A model generated the notes under the pieces. The model had not been told where the DNA came from. It saw only the letters and a list, made by a program, of their open reading frames with translations, and searched no databases. Made by a program: the position numbers and the translations under genes. DNA of 64,000 nucleotides. It comes from Gracilaria gracilis (Eukaryota > Rhodophyta > Florideophyceae > Gracilariales > Gracilariaceae). Each line of letters begins with the position of its first letter. Positions within the stretch are counted from its first letter, which is position 1. The stretch lies in the NCBI GenBank assembly GCA_030374805.1, contig JARGSG010000103.1, forward strand, positions 95,439-159,438, in the 5' to 3' direction. Positions 50,503 to 62,170 of the stretch are shown here, piece after piece.

Positions 50503-53500
50503 GTGCTCGAGCGGCTTGTGTAACACTTCAACACGAGCAGGAAAAGTTCCAGTAATAGGATAAAGCTTGTTTCGGCTACAAAAGGCCCCCAGCATCCCTC
50601 CGCTAAACAATGTGGTGGCTTGAATATATGGAGAGGGCATTGGACTGCACCAGGGGCGCTAGTGGATTGTCTGGGGCTTCAATAGGCAAACGAAGAGCTA
50701 CTGTAATGCTGAACAGCTTCTGCATGGTACGACAGTGGCGTGAGGGACTACAATCAGACAACGACGAGTTCCAGTAATGGCATTAAGCTTCTGTCGGCTG
50801 CCGGAGGCCTCAGCGTGTTTCTGGTGGACCGTGCGTTGCCTGGCATACCTCTCGATGTTGATGGAGTGCTTTGGGTGCTCGAGCGGCTTGCGTGACACTT
50901 CAGTACGAGCAGAAAAAGTTCCAGTAATAGGATGAAGCTTGTTTCGGCTACGAAAGGCCCCCAGCATCTCTTTGCTGAACAATGTGGTGGCTTGAATATA
51001 TGGAGATGGCATTGGACTGCATCAGGGGCGCTAGTGGATTGTCTGGGGCTTCAATAGGCAAACGAAGAGCTATTGTAATGGTGAACAGCTTCTGCATGGT
51101 ACGAAGGTGGCGTGAGGGACTACAATCAGACAACGACGAGTTCCAGTAATGGCATTAAGCTTCTGTCGGCTGCCGGAGGCCCTCAGCGTGTCACTGGTGG
51201 ACCCTGCGGTGCCTGGCATACCTCTAGATGCTCAAGGAGTTCTTTGGGTGCTCGAGCGGCTTGCGTGACACTTCAATACGAGCAATGAAAGTTCCAGTTA
51301 TAGGATGGAGCTTGTTTTGGGTACGAAAGGAACCCAGCATTCCTTCACTGAACAATATGGTGGCTTGAATATATGGAGAGGGCATTGGACTGCATCAGGG
51401 ACCCCAGTGGCTTGCTTGGGGCTTCAATAGGCATACGAATAGTTATTGTAATGGTTGAAAGCTTCTGCGTGGTACGCAAATGGCGTGAGGGACTAAAATC
51501 GGACAAGGACGAGTTCCAGTAGTTGCATTAAGCTTCTGTAGGCAACCGGAGGCCCTTAGCGTGTTTCTCGTGGACCGTGCGTTGCCCGGCATATCTCTGG
51601 ATGCTCATAGAGTGCTTTGGGTGCTCGAGCGGCTTGCGTGACACTTCAATACGAGCAATGAAAGTTCCAGTAATAGGATAAAGCTTGTTTCGGCTACGAA
51701 ACCCCCCCAGCATCCCTCCGCTGAACAATGTGGTGGCTTGAATATATGGAGAGGGCATTGGACTGCACCAGGGGCCCGAGTGGCTTGTTTGGAGCTTCAA
51801 TAGGCATACGAAGAGCTATTGTATTGGTGAACAGCTTCTGCATGGTACGCAAGTGGCGTGAGGGACTACAATCGGACAACGACGAGTTCCACTAGTTGCA
51901 TTAAGCTTCTGTCGGCTGCCGGAGGCCTTCAGCGTGTTACTGGGGGACCCTGCGTTGCCTGGCATACCTCTCGATGTTGATGGAGTGCTCGGGGTGCTCG
52001 AGCGGCTTGCGTGACATTTCAATACGAGCAGGAAAAGTTCCAGTAATAGGATGAAGCTTTTGTTGGATACGGAAGGCCCCCAGCATCTCTCCGCTGAACA
52101 TTACGGTGGCTTGAATATATGGAGAGGGCATTGGACTGCATCAAGAACCCCAGTGGCTTGTGTGGAGCTTCAATAGGCATACGAAGAGCTATTGTAATGG
52201 TGTACAGACAGCTTCTGCATGGTACGCATGTGGCGTGAGGGACTACATTCGGACAACGACGTGTTCCAGTAGTGGCATTAAGCTTCTGTCGGCTGCCCGA
52301 GGCCGTCAGCGTATTTCTGGTGGACCGTGCGTTGCCTGGCATACCTCTGGATGCTCATGGAGTGCTTTGGGTGCTCGAGCGGCTTGCGTGACACTTCAAT
52401 ACGAGCAGAAAAAGTTCCAGTAATAAGATGAAGCTTGTTTCGGCTACGAATGGCCCGCAGCATCTCTCCGCTGAACAATATGGTGGCTTGAATATATGGG
52501 GAGGGCATTGGACTGCATCAGGGGCGCTAATGGATTGTATGGGGCTTCAATAGGCATACGAATAGTTACTGTAATGGTTGAAAGCTTCTGCGTGGTACGC
52601 AAATGGCGTGAGGGACTAAAATCGGACAAGGACGAGTTCCAGTAGTTGCATTAAGCTTCTGTCGGCTGCCGGAGGCCCTTAGCGTGTTTCTCGTGGACCG
52701 TGCGTTGCCGGGCATACCCCTGGATGTTCATGGAGTGCTCTGGGTGCTCGAGCGGCTTGCGTGACATTTCAATACGAGCAGAAAATGTTCCAGTAATAGG
52801 AAAAATCTTGTTTCGGCTACGAATGGCACCCAGCATCCCTTCACTGAACAATATGGTGGCTTGAATATATGGAGAGGGCATTGGACTGCATCAGGAACCC
52901 CAGTGGCTTGTGTGGAGCTTCAATAGGCATACGAAGAGCTATTGTAATGGTGTACAGAGAGCTTCTGCATGGTACGCATGTGGCGTGAGGGACAACATTC
53001 GGACAACGACGAGTTCCAGTAATGGCATTAAGCTTCTGTCGGCTGCCGGAGGCCCTCAGCGGGTTTCTGGTAAACCGTGCGTTGCCTGGCATAGTTCTGG
53101 ATGCTCAAGGAGTTCTTTAGGTGCTCGATCGCCTTGCGTGACACTTCAATACGAGCAGGAAAAGTTCCAGTAATAGGATGAAGCTTGTTTCGGCTACGAA
53201 AGGCCATAGCTTCTTTCCGCTGAACTATGTGGTGGCTTTAATATATATCGAGAGGGCATTGGACTGCATCAGGAACACCAGTGGAATGCTTGGGGCTTCA
53301 ATAGGCGTACGAAGAGTAACTGTATTGGTTGACAGCTTCTGCATGGTACGCAAGTGGCGTTAGGGAGTACGGCGTTGCCCGGCATACCTCTGGATGCTCA
53401 AAGAGTTCTTTGGGTGCTCGAGCGGCTTGCGTGACACTTCAATACGAGCAATGAAAGTTCCAGTAATAGGATAAAGCTTGTTTCGGCTACGAAACCCCCC

Positions 53501-56500
53501 CAGCATCCCTCCGCTGAACAATGTGGTGGCTTGAATATATGGAGAGGGCATTGGACTGCACCAGGGGCCCGAGTGGCTTGTTTGGAGCTTCAATAGGCAT
53601 ACGAAGAGCTATTGTATTGGTGAACAGCTTCTGCATGGTACGCAAGTGGCGTGAGGGACTACAGTCGGACAAGGACAAGTTCCAGTAGTTGCATTAAGCT
53701 TCTGTCGGCTGCCGGAGTTCCTCATCGTGTTTCTGGTGGACCGTGCGGTGCCCGGCATACCTCTGGATGTTGCTGGAGTGCTTTGGGTGCTCGAGCGGCT
53801 TGCGTGACATTTCAATACGAGCGGAAAATGTTCCAGTAATAGGATGAAGCTTGTTTCGGCTACGAAAGGCCCCCAGCATCTCTCCGCTGAACAATATGGT
53901 GGCTTGAATATATGGAGAGGGCATTGGACTGCATCAGGGACCCCAGTGGCTTGTGTGGAGCTTCAATAGGCATACGAAGAGCTATTGTAATGGTGAACAG
54001 ACAGCTTCTGCATGGTACGCATGTGGCGTGAGGGTCTACATTCGGACAACGACGAGTTCCAGTAGTGGCATTAAGGTTCTGTCGGCTGCCCGAGGCCCTC
54101 AGCGTATTAGTGGTGGACCGTACGTTGCCTGGCATACCTCTGGATGCTCATGGAGTGCTTTGGGTGCTCGAGCGGCTTGCGTGACACTTCAATACGAGCA
54201 GAAAAAGTTCCAGTAATAGGATGAAGCTTGTTTCGGCTACGAATGGCCCGCAGCATCTCTCCGCTGAACAATATGGTGGCTTGAATATATGGAGAGGGCA
54301 TTGGACTGCATAAGGGGCGCTAGTGGATGGTAGGGGCTTCAATAGGCATAAGAATAGTTACTGTAATGGTTGAAAGCTTCTGCGTGGTACGCAAATGGCG
54401 TGAGGGACTAAATTCGGACAAGGACGAGTTCAAGTATTTGCATTAAGCTTCTATCGGCTGCCGGAGGCCCTTAGCGTGTTTCTGATGGACCGTGCGTTGC
54501 CCGGCATACCTCTGGATGTTCATGGAGTGCTCTGGGTGCTCGAGCGGCTTGCGTGACATTTCAAGACGAGCAGAAAATGTTCCAGTAATAGGAAAAAGCT
54601 TGTTTCGGCTACGAATGGCCCCCAGGATCCCTCCGCTGAACAATATGGTGGCTTGAATATATGGAGAGGGCATTGGACTGCATCAGGAACCCCAGTGGCT
54701 TGTGTGGAGCTTCAATAGGCATACGAAGAGCTATTGTAATGGTGAACAGACAGCTTCTGCATGGTACGCATGTGGCGTGAGGGTCTACATTCGGACAACG
54801 ACGAGTTCCAGTAGTGGCATTAAGCTTCTGTCGGCTGCCCGAGGCCCTCAGCGTATTTCTGGTGGACCGTGCGTTGCCTGGCATACCTCTCAATGCTCAA
54901 GGAGTTCTTTGGGTGCTCGATTTCCTTGCGTGACACTTCAATACGAGCAGGAAAAGTTCCAGTAATAGGATGAAGCTTGTTTTGGATACGAAAGGCCCCC
55001 AGCATCTCTCCGCTGAACAATATGGTGGCTTGAATATATGGAGAGGGCATTGGACTGCATCAGGGGCCCGAGTGGCTTGTTTGGAACTTCAATAGGCATA
55101 TGAAGAGTTATTGTAATGGTTGACAGCTTCTGCATGGTACGAAAGTGGCGTGAGGGACTACAATCAGACAACCACGAGTTCCAGTAATGGCATTAAGTTT
55201 CTGTCGGCTGCCGGAGGCCCTTAACGTGTTTCTGGTGGATCTTGCGTTGCCTGGCATACCTCTGGATGCTCAAGGAGTTCTTTGGGTGCTCGAGCGGCTT
55301 GCGTGACACTTCAATACGAGCAATGAAAGTTCCAGTTTTAGGATGGAGCTTGTTTTGGGTACGAAAGGCACCCAGCATCCCTTCCGCTGAACAATATGGT
55401 GGCTTGAATATATGGAGAGGGCATTGGACTGCATCAGAGACCCCAGTGGCTTGTTTGAGGCTTCAATAGGCATACGAATAGTTACTGTAATGGTTGAAAG
55501 CTTCTGCGTGGTACGCAAATGGCGTGAGGGACTAAAATCGGACAAGGACGAGTTCCAGTAGTTGCATTAAGCTTCTGTCGGCTACCGGAGTTTCTCATCG
55601 TGTTTCTGGTAGACCGTGCGGTCCCCGGCATACTTCGGGATGTTGCTGGAGTGCTTTGGGTGCTCGAACGGCTTGCGTGACATTTTAATACGAGCGGAAA
55701 ATGTTCCAGTAAGAGGATGAAGCTTGTTTTGGCTACGAAAGGCCCCCAGCATCCCTTCACTGAACAATATGGTGGCTTGAATATATGTAGAGGGCATTGG
55801 ACTGCATCAGGAACACCAGTGGAATGCCTGGGTCTTCAATAGGCGTACGAAGAGTTATTGTAATGGTTGACAGCTTCTGCATGGTCCGCAAGTGGCGTGA
55901 AGGAGTACAATCGGACAAAGACGAGTTCCAGTAATGGCATTAAGCTTCTGTCGGCTGCCGGAGGCCCTCAGCGTGTTTCTGGTGAACCGTGCGTTGCCTG
56001 GCATAGTTCTGGATGCTCAAGGAGTTCTTTAGGTGCTCGATCGCCTTGCGTGACACTTCAATACGAGCAGGAAAAGTTCCAGTAATAGGATGAAGCTTGT
56101 TTCGGCTACGAGTGGCCCCCAGCAACCCTCCACTGAACTATGTGGTGGCTTGAATATATGGAGAGGGCATTGGACTGCATCAGGAACACCAGTGGAATGC
56201 TTAGGGCTTGAATAGGCGTACGAAGAGTTACTGTATTGGTTGACGGCTTCTGCATGGTACGCAAGTGGCGTGAAGGAGTACAATCGGACAACGACGAGTT
56301 CCAGTAATGGCATTAAGCTTCTGTCGGCTGCCGGAGGCCCTCAGCGTGTTTCTGGTGAACCGTGCGTTGCCTGGTATACCTCTGGATGATGAAGGAGTGC
56401 TTTTGAGTGCTCGATCGCCTTGCGTGACACTTCTGTACGAGCAGGAAAAGTTCCAGTAATAGGATGAAGCTTGTTTCGGCTACGAGTGGCCCCCAGCATC

Positions 56501-59085
56501 CCTCCGCGGGGCATTGTGGTGGCTTGAATATATGGAGAGGGCATTGGACTGCATCAGGAACACCAGTGGAATGCCTGGGTCTTCAATAGGCGTACGAAGA
56601 GTTACTGTATTGGTTGACAGCTTATGCATGGTACGCAAGTGGCGTGAGGGAGTACAATCGGACAAAGACGAGTTCCAGGAGTGGCATTAAGCTTCTGTCG
56701 GCTGCCGGAGGACTTCAGCGTGTTTCTGGTGGACCCTGCGTTGCCCGGCATAGCTCTCGATGTTGATGGAATGCTTTTGGGTGCCCGAGCGGCTTGCGTG
56801 ACACTTCAATACGAGCAGGAAAAGTTCCAGTAATAGGATGAAGCTTGTTTCGGCTACGAAAGGCCATAGATTCTTTCCGCTGAACTATGTGGTGGCTTTA
56901 ATATATATCGAGAGGGCATTGGACAGCATCAGGAACACCAGTGGAATGCTTGGGGCTTCAATAGGCGTACGAAGAGTTACTGCAATGGTTGACGGCTTCT
57001 ACATGGTACGCAAGTGGCGTGAGGGAGTACAATCGGACAACGACGAGTTTCAGTAGTGGCATTAAGCTTCTGTCGGCTGCCGGAGGCCTTCAGCGTGTTT
57101 CTGGTGGACCCTGCGTTGCCCGGCATAGCTCTCGATGTTGATGGAGTGCTTTTGAGTGCCCGAGCGGCTTGCGTGACACTTCAATACGAGCGGGAAAAGT
57201 TCCAGTAATAGGATGAAGCTTTTTTCGGCTACGAAAGGCCATAGATTCTTTCCGCTGAACTATGTGGTGGCTTTAATATATATCGAGAGGGCATTGGACA
57301 GCATCAGGAACACCAGTGGAATGCTTGGGGCTTCAATAGGCGTACGAAGAGTTACTGCAATGGTTGACGGCTTCTACATGGTACGCAAGTGGCGTGAGGG
57401 AGTACAATCGGACAACGACGAGTTTCAGTAGTGGCATTAAGCTTCTGTCGGCTGCCGGAGGCCTTCAGCGTGTTTCTGGTGGACCCTGCGTTGCCCGGCA
57501 TAGCTCTCGATGTTGATGGAGTGCTTTTGAGTGCCCGAGCGGCTTGCGTGACACTTCAATACGAGCGGGAAAAGTTCCAGTAATAGGATGAAGCTTGTTT
57601 CTGCTACGAATGGCCCCCAGCATCCCTCCGCTAAACGTTGTGGTGGCTTTAATATATATCGAGAGGGCATTGGACTGCATCAGGAACACCAGTGGAATGC
57701 CTGGGTGTTCAATAGGCGTATGAAGAGTTATTGTAATGGTTGACAGCTTCTGCATGGTAGGCAAGTGGCGTGAAGGAGTACAATCGGACAAAGACGAGTT
57801 CCAGTAATGGCATTAAGCTTCTGTCGGCTGCCGGAGGCCCTCAGCGTGTTTCTGGTGAACCGTGCGTTGCCTGGCATAGTTCTGGATGCTCAAGGAGTTC
57901 TTTAGGTGCTCGATCGCCCTGCGTGACACTTCAATACGAGCGGGAAAAGTTCCAGTAATAGGATGAAGCTTCTTTCTGCTACGAATGGCCCCCAGCATCC
58001 CTCCGCTAAACGTTGTGGTGGCTTTAATATATATCGAGAGGGCATTGGACTGCATCAGGAACACCAGTGGAATGCCTGGGTGTTCAATAGGCGTATGAAG
58101 AGTTATTGTAATGGTTGACAGCTTCTGCATGGTAGGCAAGTGGCGTGAAGGAGTACAATCGGACAAAGACGAGTTCCAGTAATGGCATTAAGCTTCTGTC
58201 GGCTGCCGGAGGCCCTCAGCGGGTTTCTGGTGAACCGTGCGTTGCCTGGCATAGTTCTGGATGCTCAAGGAGTTCTGTAGGTGCTCGATCGCCTTGCGTG
58301 ACACTTCAATACGAGCAGGAAAAGTTCCAGTAATAGGATGAAGCTTGTTTCGGCTACGAAAGGCCATAGCTTCTTTCCGCTGAACTATGTGGTGGCTTTA
58401 ATATATATCGAGAGGGCATTGGACAGCATCAGGAACACCAGTGGAATGCTTGGGGCTTCAATAGGCGTACGAAGAGTTACTGCAATGGTTGACAGCTTCT
58501 ACATGGTACGCAAGTGGCGTGAGGGAGTACAATCGGACAACGACGAGTTTCAGTAGTGGCATTAAGCTTCTGTCGGCTGCCGGAGGACTTCAGCGTGTTT
58601 CTGGTGGACCCTGCGTTGCCCGGCATAGCTCTCGATGTTGATGGAGTGCTTTTGGGTGCCCGAGCGGCTTGCGTGACACTTCAATACGAGCGGGAAAAGT
58701 TCCACTAATAGGATGAAGCTTGTTTCGGCTACGAATGGCCCCCAGCATCCCTCCGCTAAACATTGTGGTGGCTTGAATATATCGAGAGGGCATTGGACTG
58801 CATCAGGAACACCAGTGGAATGCCTGGGTCTTCAATAGGCGTACGAAGAGTTATTGTAATGGTTGACAGCTTCTGCATGGTAGGCAAGTGGCGTGAAGGA
58901 GTACAATCGGACAACGACGAGTTTCAGTAGTGGCATTAAGCTTCTGTCGGCTGCCGGAGGCCCTCAGCGGGTTTCTGGTGGATCGTGGGTTGCCCGGCAT
59001 ACCTAGGGATGCTCAACGAGGTCTTTGGGTGCTCGAGCGGCTTGCGTGACACTTCAATACGAGCAGGAAAAGTTCCAGTAATAGG

Positions 59086-59968
59086 ATGAAGCTTGTTTCG
59101 GCTACGAAAGGCCATAGCTTCTTTCCGCTGAACTATGTGGTGGCTTTAATATATATCGAGAGGGCATTGGACTGCATCAGGAACACCAGTGGAATGCTTG
59201 GGGCTTCAATAGGCGTACGAAGAGTTACTGTATTGGTTGACAGCTTCTGCATGGTACGCAAGTGGCGTGAGGGAGTACGGCGTTGCCCGGCATACCTCGG
59301 GATGCTCAAAGAGGTTTTTGGGTGCTCGAGCGGCTTGCGTGACACTTCAATACGAGCAGGAAAAGTTCCAGTAATAGGATGAAGCTTGTTTCGGCTACGA
59401 AAGGCCATAGTTTCTTTCCGCTGAACTATGTGGTGGCTTTAATATATATCGAGAGGGCATTGGACTGCATCAGGAACACCAGTGGAATGCTTGGGGCTTC
59501 AATAGGCGTACGAAGAGTTACTGTATTGGTTGACAGCTTCTGCATGGTACGCAAGTGGCGTGAGGGAGTACGGCGTTGCCCGGCCATACCTCGGGATGCT
59601 CAAGGAGGTCTTTGAGTGCTCGAGCGGCTTGCGTGACACTTCAATACGAGCAGGAAAGGTTCCAGTAATAGGATGAAGCTTGTGTCTGGCTACGAAAGGC
59701 CCCAGCATCCCTTCACTGAACAATGTGGTGGCTTGAATATATGGAGAGGGCATTGGACTGCATCAGGAACACCAGTGGAATGCCTGGGTCTTCTATAGGC
59801 GTACGAAGAGTTACTGTATTGGTTGACAGCTTCTGCATGGTACGCAAGTGGCGTGAGGGAGTACGGCGTTGCCCGGCATACCTCGGGATGCTCAAGGAGT
59901 TCTTTGGGTGCTCGAGCGGCTTGCGTGACACTTCAATACGAGCAGGAAAAGTTCCAGTAATAGGATGA
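59086..59968. repeat. Run of three short (293-bp) satellite monomers
   Basis: These units lack about 80 bp. The deletion junction GTACGGCGTTGCCC recurs at 59275, 59568 and 59861, exactly 293 bp apart. The same junction is at 53367, 60528, 61194 and 63165, where short units alternate with 373-bp units (for example 666 bp between 60528 and 61194). Confidence 0.9.
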
Positions 59969-61860
59969 AGCTTGTTTCGGCTACGAAAGGCCATAGCTTC
60001 TTTCCGCTGAACTATGTGGTGGCTTTAATATATATCGAGAGGGCATTGGACTGCATCAGAAACACCAGTGGAATGCTTGGGGCTTCAATAGGCGTATGAA
60101 GAGTTATTGTAATGGTTGACAGCTTCTGCATGGTACGCAAGTGGCGTGAAGGAGTACAATCGGACAAAGACGAGTTCCAGTAATGGCATTAAGCTTCTGT
60201 CGGCTGCCGGAGGCCCTCAACGTGTTTCTGGTGAACCGTGCGTTGCCTGGCATAGTTCTGGATGCTCAAGGAGTTCTTTACGTGCTCGATGGCCTTGCGT
60301 GACACTTCAATACGAGCAGGAAAAGTTCCAGTAATAGGATGAAGCTTGATTCGGCTACGAAAGGCCATAGCTTCTTTCCGCTGAACTATGTGGTGGCTTT
60401 AATATATATCGAGAGGGCATTGGACTGCATCAGGAACACCAGTGGAATGCTTGGGGCTTCAATAGGCGTACGAAGAGTTACTGTATTGGTTGACAGCTTC
60501 TGCATGGTACGCAAGTGGCGTGAGGGAGTACGGCGTTGCCCGGCATACCTCGGGATGCTCAAGGAGGTCTTTGAGTGCTCGAGCGGCTTGCGTGACACTT
60601 CAATACGAGCAGGAAAGGTTCCAGTAATAAGATGGAGCTTGTGTCTGGTACGAAAGGCTCCCAGCATCCCTTCACTGAACAATGTGGTGGCTTGAATATA
60701 TGGAGAGGGCATTGGACTGCATCAGGAACACCAGTGGAATGCCTGGGTCTTCTATAGGCGTACGAAGAGCTACAGTAAAGGTGAACAGCTTCTGCATGGT
60801 AGGCAAGTGGCGTGAAGGAGTACAATCGGACAAAGACGAGTTCCAGTAATGGCATTAAGCTTCTGTCGGCTGCCGGAGGCCCTCAGCGTGTTTCTGGTGA
60901 ACCGTGCGTTGCCTGGCATAGTTCTGGATGCTCAAGGAGTTCTTTAGGTGCTCGATGGCCTTGCGTGACACTTCAATACGAGCAGGAAAAGTTCCAGTAA
61001 TAGGATGAAGCTTGTTTCGGCTACGAAAGGCCATAGCTTCTTTCCGCTGAACTATGTGGTGGCTTTAATATATATCGAGAGGGCATTGGACTGCATCAGG
61101 AACACCAGTGGAATGCTTGGGGCTTCAATAGGCGTACGAAGAGTTACTGTATTGGTTGACAGCTTCTGCATGGTACGCAAGTGGCGTGAGGGAGTACGGC
61201 GTTGCCCGGCATACCTCGGGATGCTCAAGGAGGTCTTTGAGTGCTCGAGCGGCTTGCGTGACACTTCAATACGAGCAGGAAAAGTTCCAGTAATAGGATG
61301 AAGCTTGTTTCGGCTACGAAAGGCCATAGTTTCTTTCCGCTGAACTATGTGGTGGCTTTAATATATATCGAGAGGGCATTGGACAGCATCAGGAACACCA
61401 GTGGAATGCTTGGGGCTTCAATAGGCGTACGAAGAGTTACTGTATTGGTTGACAGCTTCTGCATGGTACGCAAGTGGCGTGAGGGAGTACAATCGGACAA
61501 CGACGAGTTTCAGTAGTGGCATTAAGCTTCTGTCGGCTGCCGGAGGCCCTCAGCGGGTTTCTGGTGGATCGTGGGTTGCCCGGCATACCTAGGGATGCTC
61601 AAGGAGGTCTTTGGGTGCTCGAGCGGTCTGCGTGACACTTCAATACGAGCAGGAAAAGTTCCAGTAATAGGATGAAGCTTGTTTCGGCTACGAAAGGCCA
61701 TAGCTTCTTTCCGCTGAACTATGTGGTGGCTTTAATATATATCGAGAGGGCATTGGACTGCATCAGGAACACCAGTAAAATGCTTGGGGCTTCAATAGGC
61801 GTACGAAGAGTTACTGCAATGGTTGACGCCTTCTACATGGTACGCAAGTGGCGTGAGGGA

Positions 61861-62170
61861 GTACAATCGGACAAGGAGGTCGAGTGCTCGAGCGGCTTGC
61901 GTGACACTTCAATACGAGTAGGTGGTTCCAGTAATAAGCTTCTGTACGGCTCCCAGCTGAACAATGTGGTGGCTTTAAATATATAGAGAGGGCATTGGAC
62001 AGCATCAGGAACACCAGTGGAATGTTTCTATAGGCGTACGAAGAGTTACCATGGTAGGCAAGTGGCGTGAAGGAGTACAATGACCCAGTAATGGCATTAA
62101 GCTTCTGTCGGCTGCCGGAGGCCCTCATGTTTCTGGTGACCGTGCGTTGGAGTCAAGGAGTTTTTAGAGT
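61861..62170. repeat. Shrunken satellite unit with many small deletions
   Basis: Between two normal monomers, one stretch keeps the order of all satellite blocks but has lost many short pieces. GAAAAGTTCCAG has become GGTGGTTCCAG, for example, and CAATCGGAC is followed at once by AAGGAGGTCGAG. At least eight separate small deletions are visible, while the neighbours are intact. Confidence 0.7.
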
